Positions 8,269 to 16,246 of a DNA stretch of 64,000 bases are shown in pieces (position 1 is the stretch's first letter; the number at the start of each line of letters is the position of its first letter). This stretch comes from Mycobacterium aquaticum. Its GTDB lineage: Bacteria > Actinomycetota > Actinomycetes > Mycobacteriales > Mycobacteriaceae. The translations under genes and the position numbers were made by a program. The notes under the pieces were generated by a model. It ran no database searches and was not told where the DNA came from. It saw only the letters and a list, made by a program, of their open reading frames with translations. Where the stretch lies: positions 25,524-89,523 of the forward strand of contig NZ_MVHF01000032.1 in NCBI RefSeq assembly GCF_002086485.1, in the 5' to 3' direction.

Positions 8269-8283
8269 ATCCCATGATTGGAT
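8269..8283. promoter_or_regulatory. Possible FadR-type operator in the divergent promoter
   Basis: ATCC-CATGATT-GGAT is an inverted repeat in the 47-bp gap between the MFS and GntR genes. The size and position fit autoregulation and control of the MFS gene by the FadR-type protein. Confidence 0.4.
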
Positions 8284-8297
8284 GAAAGGATTTTCAC

Positions 8298-8963
8298 GTG
8301 CCGCTTGTCACAACCCGGCGAACCGGCCTGGTTGACCAGGTGATCGAGCAGCTGCGCGCGTCCGTCAGCTCCGGAGAATGGCCGGTCAACACGAAGATCC
8401 CCACCGAACCCGAGCTCGTGGAGGCGCTGGGAGTCGGCCGCAACACCGTCCGCGAGGCGATCCGGGCCCTCGCCCACAGCGGCATCTTCGAGGTCCGCCA
8501 GGGCGATGGCACCTACGTACGCGCCACCAGCGAGGTTTCCGGCGCACTGCGCAGACTCTGCGGATCCGAGCTGCGGGAGGTGCTGCAGGTCCGGCGTTGC
8601 CTGGAGGTCGAAGGCGCCCGGCTGGCGGCGACCGCCCGCACTGAGCAAGACCTGACCGAGCTGCGCGCATTCCTGAATCGTCGCGACATCGCATCCGATG
8701 ACGACTTCGCGCACGTGGATACCGAATTCCACCTCGCCGTGGTGCGCGCGTCCCACAACACCGTGCTCATCGAGCTCTACCGCGGGCTCACCGAGGCCAT
8801 CCTGGCCAGCGTCGCCGCCACGAGTCGCACCCCACACGCCCGCTCCATTCCACACGACGGGCTGGTCGAGGCCATCGCCGCGGGCGAGGTCGACCGCGCA
8901 GGCGACGAGGCCAGCGGTTTCCTCGACGAGCTGCTGGCACAGGTGCCGGCTCAGGACTGCTGA
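8298..8963 (+). CDS. GntR-family regulator, FadR subfamily
   Basis: 221 residues. The winged HTH is at about residues 10-75 (IPTEPELVEALGVGRNTVRE, then VRQGDGTYV). An all-helical FCD ligand domain follows, with the metal-binding pattern D/H...H seen as DTEFHLAVVRASHN and HDGLVEAI. FCD regulators of this type sense carboxylates. It is divergent from an MFS transporter gene, so it probably represses uptake of the transported compound or its own gene. Confidence 0.9.
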   Translation: MPLVTTRRTGLVDQVIEQLRASVSSGEWPVNTKIPTEPELVEALGVGRNTVREAIRALAHSGIFEVRQGDGTYVRATSEVSGALRRLCGSELREVLQVRRCLEVEGARLAATARTEQDLTELRAFLNRRDIASDDDFAHVDTEFHLAVVRASHNTVLIELYRGLTEAILASVAATSRTPHARSIPHDGLVEAIAAGEVDRAGDEASGFLDELLAQVPAQDC

Positions 8964-8970
8964 GAGCCGG

Positions 8971-10368
8971 TCAGAAGGGCGAATCGTCGGCGGGCGAATG
9001 AATGATCGGCAACCGCAACAGCAACCGCGCCCCGCCGATCGGACTGGCCTCCAAAGACGCTGTGCCACCGTGCAATTCAGCTTGCTGAGCAACGAGCGCC
9101 AACCCCAGCCCCGAGCCGGAGCGCGAGGCCGTCGTCCCCCGCGCGAACCGCCCGAACACCTCGGCCCGTTCCGCCTCCGGCACCCCGGATCCGTTGTCGT
9201 CGACCACGATCTGCACGTCGTCGGCGGAACGCACTGCGCTGAGCCGGATTTCGGTCGCTCCGCCATGTTTGACCGCGTTGGCGATGGCGTTGTCGATCAC
9301 CAGCCGCAGGCCGGCAGGCATGCCTTGCATCACCACGGTCGGAGACGGCATCAGGGTCGCCCGCAGCCCCGGATAGACCCGCAGGGCGTCGTGCGCGGCA
9401 CGGTCCAGCAGCTCGGTGACGTCGACGGGCACGAAGTCCTCGACAGTGGTCAATTCGCCTTGCGCCAGCCGCTCCAGCGCCGTGAGGGTGGCCTCGATGC
9501 GGCTCTGGGTGCGCATCACGTCGCCGATCACCTCGTGGCGCTGTTCAGGGGTCATGTCCAGGGTGTAGAGGACTTCGAGGTTGGTCCGCATGGCGGTGAG
9601 CGGGGTCCGCAGTTCGTGCGACGCGACTGCGGCGAAATCGCGGGCCGATTCCAGCGCGGCCTTCGTGCGTTCCTGTTCGTTGCCGATGCGGTCGAGCATG
9701 CCCTCCACGGCCTCGGCGATCTCCACGGCCTCGCGCACGCCGCGCACCTGGACCTCGTCGGGCTTCGACTGAGCGTTGATGGCGCGGGCCTGCTGAGCGA
9801 GCAGCCGGAACGGCGTGATCATCACCAACGAGATCATCCAGCCGACAACGACCGTGCCTCCGATGACTCCGGCACAGATCAGGATCACCCGCAGATGCAG
9901 TTCGTCGATGCGGCGCTGGGTTTCGGCCAGCGGAGCACCAAGAGCGATGGACGCCGGCCCCGCGGTGAAGGTCCGTACCCGGTACTCGACCCCGTCGATC
10001 GTGGTGTTGGCGTAGCCGTTGTCCAACTGCGGCAACACGATATTGCTGGGCACCGAGACGGTGACCCCGCCGATGTGCGCGGTGCGCACCAGTCCCCCGC
10101 CGTCGGGCGCGGACGTGTCGTCCCCGGCCTGCCGGGGGCTGTTCAACAGCGTGCTCAGATCGCCCAGGCTGCTCAGCGAATCCAGCCGCCGGTCGAGCTG
10201 GCTGTACTGGTCATTGGTCACGCCGAGCCACACCCAGGTGCCGAGGGTGAGGACGAGGATCACGACGGAAAGCGCCGCGACGATCACGATGCTGCGCAGC
10301 GACAACACCCGCATCACCGGCCGAAGGATCGGCCGGAGCAGCTGGATCACGCGGTCTTCGAAGTTCAT
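8971..10368 (-). CDS. PrrB-like sensor histidine kinase without a partner regulator
   Basis: 465 residues. Membrane helices at about 24-50 and 160-185 flank an extracytoplasmic sensor, followed by a HAMP segment (about 185-240), a HisKA domain with FAAVASHELRTPLTAMRTNL (phospho-acceptor His) and an HATPase with DNAIANAVKHGG, DNGSGVP and GSGLGLALVAQQ. The sequence from the sensor to the end closely resembles remembered PrrB, an essential mycobacterial kinase, including the GGARLLLRLP ending. No response-regulator gene lies on either side, so it is an orphan paralogue that may signal through PrrA or another regulator. The stop is 7 bp from the stop of the GntR gene. Confidence 0.9.
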   Translation of the reverse strand: MNFEDRVIQLLRPILRPVMRVLSLRSIVIVAALSVVILVLTLGTWVWLGVTNDQYSQLDRRLDSLSSLGDLSTLLNSPRQAGDDTSAPDGGGLVRTAHIGGVTVSVPSNIVLPQLDNGYANTTIDGVEYRVRTFTAGPASIALGAPLAETQRRIDELHLRVILICAGVIGGTVVVGWMISLVMITPFRLLAQQARAINAQSKPDEVQVRGVREAVEIAEAVEGMLDRIGNEQERTKAALESARDFAAVASHELRTPLTAMRTNLEVLYTLDMTPEQRHEVIGDVMRTQSRIEATLTALERLAQGELTTVEDFVPVDVTELLDRAAHDALRVYPGLRATLMPSPTVVMQGMPAGLRLVIDNAIANAVKHGGATEIRLSAVRSADDVQIVVDDNGSGVPEAERAEVFGRFARGTTASRSGSGLGLALVAQQAELHGGTASLEASPIGGARLLLRLPIIHSPADDSPF

Positions 10369-10425
10369 CGGCGCTTATCTTGCCCGATCACCGGCTCGCT
10401 TCACCCATCCATCAACACCGCACGC

Positions 10426-10473
10426 GCGTCAACCTGAGGTTGACGCACACCGATCGTCAACCTAGAGTTGACG
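10426..10473. promoter_or_regulatory. Two palindromes in the clpC2 promoter
   Basis: The upstream site is a perfect 21-bp palindrome (10426-10446) with core TCAACCT-G-AGGTTGA. The downstream site (10455-10473) has core TCAACCTAGAGTTGA and arms CGTCAAC/GTTGACG. Centres are 28 bp apart, and the second site ends 2 bp before the clpC2 ATG. They look like operators for strong repression. As I recall, ClpC2 of M. tuberculosis represses its own promoter. Confidence 0.7.
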
Positions 10474-10475
10474 CC

Positions 10476-11213
10476 ATGAGCGAGCCCGTCAAGATCACCA
10501 ACCCCGTCCGCCTCGACGACCTCATACACGCCATCAAGCAGGCGCATTCCGAACCCCTCGAACAGCTCACCGACGCCGTCATCGCCGCCGACGCCCTCGG
10601 CGAGATCTCCGATCACCTCATCGGCCACTTCGTCGACCAGGCCCGCCGCTCGGGAGCGTCCTGGACCGACATCGGCAAGTGCATGGGCGTCACCAAGCAG
10701 GCGGCCCAGAAACGCTTCGTCCCCAAAGTCCCCGACTTCGATCCGGCCGCACTGGACCCCAACGCTGGCTTCGGCCGGTTCACCCCGCGGGCCCGCAACG
10801 TCGTGGTCGCCTCACAGAACGCCGCCCACGGGGCGGGCAACGCCGAGATCACCGCCGACCATCTGCTGCTCGCATTGTTCAGCGAGCCCGACGGGCTGGC
10901 CGCCAAACTGCTCTCCGGTCAGGGCGTCGATGCCGACGGGGTCCGTGGCGCCATCACCCTGCCGCCACGGGCTCCCGAGGTGCCCGCCCTCATCCCGTTC
11001 AGCGCCACCGCCAAGAAGGCCCTCGAGCTGACCTTCCGCCAGGCACTTCGCTTGGGCCACAACTACATCGGCACCGAGCACATCCTGTTGGCGTTGTTCG
11101 AGGCGGAGCCCGACGACGGTGCGCTGCACCGGCTGGGCGTGGACCCACAGCGGTTGGAAACCGACCTGGCCGCGGCGTTGGAGCCGTTCATAAAGAAGAA
11201 CGGGAATGAATGA
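10476..11213 (+). CDS. clpC2: ClpC2, Clp N-domain protein without ATPase
   Basis: 245 residues. The N-terminal part (about 1-90) has an HTH-like segment (SGASWTDIGKCMGVTKQAAQ). The C-terminal part (about 95-240) is a double Clp N-domain: FTPRARNVVVASQNAAHGAG, ITADHLLLALF, then ALRLGHNYIGTEHILLALF. There is no AAA+ module. The M. tuberculosis homologue (Rv2667) is reported to bind cyclomarin-type toxins of ClpC1 and so protect the ClpC1-ClpP protease. The start at 10476 leaves almost no leader after the second palindrome. The HTH-like part probably binds those palindromes. Confidence 0.9.
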   Translation: MSEPVKITNPVRLDDLIHAIKQAHSEPLEQLTDAVIAADALGEISDHLIGHFVDQARRSGASWTDIGKCMGVTKQAAQKRFVPKVPDFDPAALDPNAGFGRFTPRARNVVVASQNAAHGAGNAEITADHLLLALFSEPDGLAAKLLSGQGVDADGVRGAITLPPRAPEVPALIPFSATAKKALELTFRQALRLGHNYIGTEHILLALFEAEPDDGALHRLGVDPQRLETDLAAALEPFIKKNGNE

Positions 11214-11237
11214 GGCCGCCCCGCCGTAGCACTGGGC

Positions 11238-11663
11238 GTGAAGCTCAACGATGCCGCACGTGAACTCATCGGATCCGGCGCCGATGCCACCCTCGTCACG
11301 CTGAACCCGGACGGCAGCCCGCAGGTCACCCTGGTGTGGGTCGCGCTGCAGTCCACACCCGAGGGCGACGAGCTGGTGACCGCGCACCTCGCCGAGCACA
11401 AGAAGGTGCGCAACGTCCGCCGTGATCCGCGGGTCGCGCTGACGATCGTCGACCCCGGTCACGTCGGCCAGGTGATGCGCCCGTACCTCGCGATCACTGG
11501 CACCGCCCGCATCGTCGAAGGCGGCGCGCCCGAACTGCTCGCGGAGCTGGCGCAGACCCTGGCCTCCCCGGATGCGGCGTTCCCACCGGCGGACGCCCCG
11601 CCCGGCTGGCTGACGCGGATCCGCATCGACAAGGTCGGCGGCGTCGGCCCCTGGGCGTCCTGA
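11238..11663 (+). CDS. PPOX-class (F420 or FMN) oxidoreductase-fold protein
   Basis: 141 residues from a GTG. The split-barrel pattern is visible: ATLVTLNPDGSPQVTLVW, then HKKVRNVRRDPRVALTIVDP and YLAITGTARIV. It is typical of the small flavin- or F420-dependent reductases common in mycobacteria (Rv1155-like). Substrate unknown. It starts 24 bp after clpC2, so it may be co-transcribed with it. Confidence 0.82.
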   Translation: MKLNDAARELIGSGADATLVTLNPDGSPQVTLVWVALQSTPEGDELVTAHLAEHKKVRNVRRDPRVALTIVDPGHVGQVMRPYLAITGTARIVEGGAPELLAELAQTLASPDAAFPPADAPPGWLTRIRIDKVGGVGPWAS

Positions 11664-11701
11664 CCGCCAACCCGCTGTAACACGTTCCAGTCTGTGCGAT
11701 C

Positions 11702-12238
11702 ATGCCTGGCATGTCTCGCTGGCTTGCGCTCCTGTTCTCGGTCGTGACGACTGTCGCCGCTTTCGCCGCCGCACCGGCCGCTGCCGCCGAGGACACGCCG
11801 ATCGGCCAGATCGGGCAGACCCTGCGCGTGAACTTCAACGGCATCGTCGCCGACGTCACAGTGCACGACGTCCTCGCCAGCGATGTCCCACCCGGCTGGG
11901 GCTGGAACGGCTCGCCCCGGTGGCGCGCGCAGGGCAGTCCGTGGCGGGCACCGGTGACCATCACCACCATCCAGGCGCCCAACCCGTACGCCATGGCCCT
12001 TGCGTTCACCTTCGACGGCGTCACGCCGTACGCGGACGCCTACACGTCCAAGCACACCGATGCACCCGACGCGCTGGAGAACGTGTTGCGCAACGCTCCG
12101 CCCGGGGCCACCGTCAACGGCGACGTGTACTGGGACGTCTACCGCGCGTTGGTCACCAACGTCGTGCTGATCAATCCGCAGACCGGCAAGCACCTGGCGC
12201 AGTGGAACCTCTGGCAGCCGGGCGCGCCGCTGCCGTGA
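11702..12238 (+). CDS. Exported protein, Rv2668-like
   Basis: 178 residues. A signal peptide is clear: MPGMSRWLALLFSVV, a hydrophobic stretch, then APAAAAED with a likely cleavage near residue 29. The mature part begins with a strand-rich segment (QTLRVNFNGIVADVTVHDVL) that resembles small secreted beta-sandwich proteins of mycobacteria. No catalytic motif is seen. The position between clpC2 and the GNAT gene matches Rv2668. An alternative ATG lies at 11711. Function unknown. Confidence 0.8.
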   Translation: MPGMSRWLALLFSVVTTVAAFAAAPAAAAEDTPIGQIGQTLRVNFNGIVADVTVHDVLASDVPPGWGWNGSPRWRAQGSPWRAPVTITTIQAPNPYAMALAFTFDGVTPYADAYTSKHTDAPDALENVLRNAPPGATVNGDVYWDVYRALVTNVVLINPQTGKHLAQWNLWQPGAPLP

Positions 12239-12783
12239 CCGCGATGAGCAGGGGCGCTGTCGTCGTCGATCAGGCGCGCCGCGCCGATCTGCCCGAGCTG
12301 GCGGCCGTCGCGGCCGCGACGTTCCCGCTGGCCTGTCCGCCGTCGTCGACCCCGGAGAACATCGCCGCGTTCATCGCCGAGAATCTCTCCGAAGCGCGGT
12401 TCGGTGACTACCTCGGTGACCCGGAGCGGATCGTGCTCGTCGCCAGGGATGGAGAGGCAATCGCCGGGTACGCCATGCTGATTCGCGGTGTTCCCGACGA
12501 CGACGATGTGCAGCGCGCCGTCGTGGCCCGCCCCGCGATCGAGCTGTCCAAGATCTATGTGCTGCCCGAGCGGCACGGCGCGGGTGCGGCCGCCGCGTTG
12601 GTGGCAGAGGCGCTGCAGCTGGCCACAACGCAGGGCTTCTCCTCGGTGTGGCTGGGTGTCAATCAGAAAAACGAACGCGCCCAGCGCTTTTACCGCAAGC
12701 ACGGCTTTACGGTCAACGGCACCAAGACGTTTCGTCTTGGCGCAGGCATCGAGAACGACTACGTGATGGTGCGGCCGGTCTGA
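12235..12783 (+). CDS. GNAT-family acetyltransferase
   Basis: 182 residues if the GTG at 12235 is used, which overlaps the upstream stop as GTGA; the ATG at 12244 is an alternative. The GNAT core is seen as IELSKIYVLPERHGAGAAAA (motif A acetyl-CoA loop), then SSVWLGVNQKNERAQRFYRK and HGFTVNGTKTF (motif B). It corresponds to Rv2669. The acceptor substrate is unknown. The last 25 bp overlap the convergent ATPase gene. Confidence 0.88.
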   Translation: MTAMSRGAVVVDQARRADLPELAAVAAATFPLACPPSSTPENIAAFIAENLSEARFGDYLGDPERIVLVARDGEAIAGYAMLIRGVPDDDDVQRAVVARPAIELSKIYVLPERHGAGAAAALVAEALQLATTQGFSSVWLGVNQKNERAQRFYRKHGFTVNGTKTFRLGAGIENDYVMVRPV

Positions 12784-13820
12784 TCGGCCTGCTGGGCCGC
12801 GGCGGTCAGGGCGAGAAGGCGCGAGGTGGCCCGCAGATACTTCTTCCGGAACCCGCCGGCGAGCATCTCGGCGCTGAAGATCGTGTCCAGCTTGGTTCCC
12901 GAGGCCAGCACCGGGATGCCCGCGTCGTAGAGCCGGTCGGTCAGCGCCACCAGGCGCAGCGCCACACTCTGATCGTCGATCGGGTGCACGCCGGTGATGA
13001 ACACCTCGGACACCCCTTCGATGAGGGCCTGATAACGCGACGGATGCATGGTCGCCAGGTGCGCGCACAAGGCGTCGAAACCGTCGAGTGTGGCGCCGGG
13101 CTTGGCTTCCGCGCGGTCCGCCACCTGGGTGTCGGTGAGCGGCTCGGGGGCAGGCGGCAGATCGCGATGACGATAGTCAGGGCCCTCGATGCGCACGGTC
13201 GTGAAGATCTGCGCCAACGTGTTGATCTCCCGCAGGAAGTCCTGCGCGGCGAACCGGCCCTCGCCGAGTTGCTCGGGCAGCGTGTTGGAGGTCGCCGCGA
13301 TCGACACGCCACGCTCGACCAGTGCCGAGAGCAGACGTGAGATCAGCGTCGTGTTGCCCGGGTCGTCGAGCTCGAACTCGTCGATGCAGACCACCACGTA
13401 GTTGGCCAGCAGGTCGATGCACTCGTTGTAGCCGAACACGCCGGCCAGCTGGGTGAGTTCACCGAACGTCGCGAACGCCGTCGGCGCCTCGCCCAAAGCC
13501 GACAGCGTGTAATACGTCGACGCCAGCAGGTGGGTCTTGCCGACACCGAACCCGCCGTCGAGGTAGAGCCCCACGCCGGGCAGCACCTCACGCTTGCCGA
13601 ACAGCTTCTTCTTCCCGGCCCGCCGCACCGCGGCCTGCTCGCAGAACTGCCGGCACGACTGCACTGCCGCGGCCTGCGACGGCTCCGCCGGGTCGGGCCG
13701 GTACGTGTCGAAGCTGACGTCGGCGAACGTCGGGGGTGGGATCAACTGCGCCACCAACCGCTCGGGCGTGACGGTGGGGTGCCGATCGGCAAGATGAGCG
13801 ACGTCGCTGGACCCGTGCAT
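12759..13820 (-). CDS. AFG1/ZapE-type AAA+ ATPase
   Basis: 353 residues. Walker A is DGGFGVGKTHLL (about residues 88-99), Walker B is VVVCIDEFELDDPG, and sensor region AATSNTLPEQLGEGRFAAQD follows. The family (ZapE in E. coli, AFG1/LACE1 in eukaryotes) includes a cell-division associated ATPase and a mitochondrial quality-control factor. It matches Rv2670c by position. The 3' end overlaps the convergent GNAT gene by 25 bp. Confidence 0.9.
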   Translation of the reverse strand: MHGSSDVAHLADRHPTVTPERLVAQLIPPPTFADVSFDTYRPDPAEPSQAAAVQSCRQFCEQAAVRRAGKKKLFGKREVLPGVGLYLDGGFGVGKTHLLASTYYTLSALGEAPTAFATFGELTQLAGVFGYNECIDLLANYVVVCIDEFELDDPGNTTLISRLLSALVERGVSIAATSNTLPEQLGEGRFAAQDFLREINTLAQIFTTVRIEGPDYRHRDLPPAPEPLTDTQVADRAEAKPGATLDGFDALCAHLATMHPSRYQALIEGVSEVFITGVHPIDDQSVALRLVALTDRLYDAGIPVLASGTKLDTIFSAEMLAGGFRKKYLRATSRLLALTAAAQQADQTGRTIT

Positions 13821-13854
13821 GCAGGCAGCGTAACGACGTGCTCAAATTCTGCTT

Positions 13855-14628
13855 ATGTCCGATGACATCGCTGGGACACAGCTCACAGTGCTCGGGCCGC
13901 TCGACACCGTCGACGATCCCCGGGTCCGCGAGCTCTACGCCTACCCCGATGATCTGCAGCGGTGCTGGGTGCGCGCCAACATGATCGCCAGCCTGGACGG
14001 GGGTGCGACGTCGGACGGAAAGTCGGGCGGACTGGGCGGGCCGGGTGACCGCGCGCTGTTTCACATCATGCGCGAAGCAGCCGACGTGATCCTGATGGGC
14101 GCGGCCACGGTCCGCATCGAGAACTACTCGGGCGTCCAACTGTCCGCCGCGCAACGGGAGGCCCGGCAGGAGCGCGGCCAGGCCGAGGTACCCCCGATCG
14201 CGGTCATCACCGCGTCGGCCAACCTCGATCACGACTCGTTGTTCTTCACGCGCACCGACGTGGCTCCCCTGATTCTCACGTGCACCAACACCGTCCATGA
14301 CGCGCGGCACCGGCTGGGCGCGGTGGCAGAGGTGATCGACGCCTCGGGAAGCGACCCCGGGCGGGTCGACGCTGTCGTGGCGCTGCGGATCCTCGCCGAA
14401 CGCAAACTGTTCCGGGTGCTGACCGAGGGCGGACCGCAGCTGTTGAGCACGCTGATCGAGAACCATCTGCTCGACGAACTGTGTCTGACGGTGGCGCCGC
14501 TGCTCATCGGCGGGGTCGCGCGCCGCATCGCCACCGGCCCCGGCCAGGTGCACGCCCAGATGCGTCCGGCACACCTGCTCACCGACCACGACGGTTTCCT
14601 GTACACGCGTTACGTCCGCGGTCGCTGA
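13855..14628 (+). CDS. ribD: RibD C-terminal-type reductase
   Basis: 257 residues. It consists only of a RibD C-terminal reductase domain, without a deaminase domain: NMIASLDGGATSDGKSGGLG (substrate loop), DVILMGAATVRIENY (NADPH loop), and RVLTEGGPQLLSTLIENHLL, DELCLTVAPLLIGG. The family reduces pyrimidine intermediates of riboflavin synthesis and is DHFR-like. The M. tuberculosis homologue Rv2671 can supply dihydrofolate reductase activity and is linked to resistance to para-aminosalicylic acid. The direction is divergent from the ATPase gene, 34 bp away. Confidence 0.9.
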   Translation: MSDDIAGTQLTVLGPLDTVDDPRVRELYAYPDDLQRCWVRANMIASLDGGATSDGKSGGLGGPGDRALFHIMREAADVILMGAATVRIENYSGVQLSAAQREARQERGQAEVPPIAVITASANLDHDSLFFTRTDVAPLILTCTNTVHDARHRLGAVAEVIDASGSDPGRVDAVVALRILAERKLFRVLTEGGPQLLSTLIENHLLDELCLTVAPLLIGGVARRIATGPGQVHAQMRPAHLLTDHDGFLYTRYVRGR

Positions 14629-14653
14629 CGGACCTATCGCTACTGTGGTGGCC

Positions 14654-16225
14654 ATGCGTCATCAGCTGGTGAGGGCCCTGAGTGTGTCGACCGTGGCCGT
14701 GTCGGCACTGCTCGCCGGGTGCGCCCCGATCCTTGCCGCGGATCCGAAGTACGCCACCGGCACCGGCGCCCACCCGCAAGGACAGCCGGAGACCAGCGCG
14801 CCCCCGCCTGCCGGCCCGCCACCCATGGAGGCCCCGAAGAACGATCCACTGCAGTGGCGTGACTGCACGGCGCGGCTGTTCAGCAATGCCGCGATCCCGC
14901 CGGCCCCAGGGATCAAACTGGAGTGCGCGACCTACGACGCCGACCTCGACCCGATCGAGGGCGCCAGCGGATCGCTGAACATCGGTGTGGTGCGGGCGAC
15001 CTCGCCGCAGACGCCACCCAACGCGGGTCCCCTGGTGATGACCACGGGTTCGGACATTCCGACGTCGGTCCAGTTGCCGGTGTGGTTGTCCCGCTCGGGC
15101 GCCGACGCGTTGGCCGCCCATCCGATCGTCGCTGTCGACCGGCGCGGGATGGGCATGTCCGAGGCCGTCGACTGCCGCGACGTCTACGACCGTCAGGAAA
15201 TGCAGGACCAGGCGCAGTTCCAGTCCGGCAACGACCCGGTCGCCAATCTTGGCGCGGTGACCCAGACGGCGACCACCAACTGCACCGACACCATCGCCCC
15301 CGGCGACTCGGCATACAACAACGCCCACGCCGCCGAGGATCTCGAACGGCTGCGTAGTACCTGGGATGTCCCCACCCTGGCCCTGCTCGGCATCGGCAAC
15401 GGCGCGCAGGTCGCGCTCGCCTACGCCGGATCCCACCCGAACAAGGTGTCACGGCTGATCCTCGACTCACCGCTGCCGTTGGCGGTCGGTGCCGAGGCCG
15501 CCGCCGAACAGCGAGTCAAGGGACAGCAGGCGGCGCTCGACGCGTTCGCCGCGCAGTGTGTCGCCACCAACTGCCCGCTGGGACCGGATCCGAAGGGCGC
15601 CGTCGACGCGTTGCTGGCCGATGCCCGCGCAGGCCGCGGGCCCGGCGGCGCCTCGGTGGCTGCCGTGGTCGACGCCATCAGCACCGCGCTGGGGTTCCCG
15701 CACGGTGACCGCGTCAGCTCCACCAATGACCTGGCCGCCGCGCTGGCCGCGGCCCGTTCCGGTGACCCCAACCTGCTCAACAACCTGATCACCCAGGCCC
15801 AGTCACTTCGGCAGACCGACGGGCAGTTCATCAACAGCTGCGGGGACGCGTTGAACCGGCCGACGCCCGACCGGGTGCGCGAACTCGTCGTGCAGTGGGG
15901 CAAGCTGTACCCGCAGTTCGGCGCGGTCGGCGCGCTGGATTTGGTGAAATGCCTGAACTGGCCCAGTAGTTCGGCACCGGCGGACCCCAAGGATCTCAAG
16001 ATCCCGGTGCTGATCCTCGGGGTGCAGAACGATCCCATCGTCGGCAACGAGGGCGTCTCGGCCGTCGCCGCCAGCATCATCAACGCCGGCGCCACCAACC
16101 GTCGGGTGATGTGGCAGGGCATCGGTCACGGCGCCAGCATCTACACACCCTGTGCGCTGCAACCGATCACGCTGTATCTCGACACCGGCAAGGTGCCGGA
16201 TACCGACACGTTCTGTCCTGCCTGA
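14654..16225 (+). CDS. Secreted lipoprotein-type alpha/beta hydrolase with no nucleophile serine
   Basis: 523 residues from the ATG at 14654 (a GTG at 14645 is in frame). The signal ends in a lipobox, SALLAGC. The fold is of the tripeptidyl-aminopeptidase / Hip1 (S33) type: VAVDRRGMGMSE, then the elbow LALLGIGNGAQVALAYA, an inserted helical lid, and a TAP-like C-terminal domain with PVLILGVQNDPIVG (acid) and GIGHGASIY (His). The elbow reads G-I-G-N-G, so the usual Ser of GxSxG is Gly. The enzyme is probably inactive as a serine hydrolase or uses another residue. It matches Rv2672 by position, ahead of aftC. Confidence 0.88.
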   Translation: MRHQLVRALSVSTVAVSALLAGCAPILAADPKYATGTGAHPQGQPETSAPPPAGPPPMEAPKNDPLQWRDCTARLFSNAAIPPAPGIKLECATYDADLDPIEGASGSLNIGVVRATSPQTPPNAGPLVMTTGSDIPTSVQLPVWLSRSGADALAAHPIVAVDRRGMGMSEAVDCRDVYDRQEMQDQAQFQSGNDPVANLGAVTQTATTNCTDTIAPGDSAYNNAHAAEDLERLRSTWDVPTLALLGIGNGAQVALAYAGSHPNKVSRLILDSPLPLAVGAEAAAEQRVKGQQAALDAFAAQCVATNCPLGPDPKGAVDALLADARAGRGPGGASVAAVVDAISTALGFPHGDRVSSTNDLAAALAAARSGDPNLLNNLITQAQSLRQTDGQFINSCGDALNRPTPDRVRELVVQWGKLYPQFGAVGALDLVKCLNWPSSSAPADPKDLKIPVLILGVQNDPIVGNEGVSAVAASIINAGATNRRVMWQGIGHGASIYTPCALQPITLYLDTGKVPDTDTFCPA

Positions 16226-16246
16226 CAGCTCGGCGTCCGGCCGCCG

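Noticed and set aside
6946..8277. 443-codon plus-strand frame antisense to the MFS gene
   Set aside because: Gln/His/Arg-rich low-complexity translation, typical of an antisense frame; the minus-strand MFS protein is clear.
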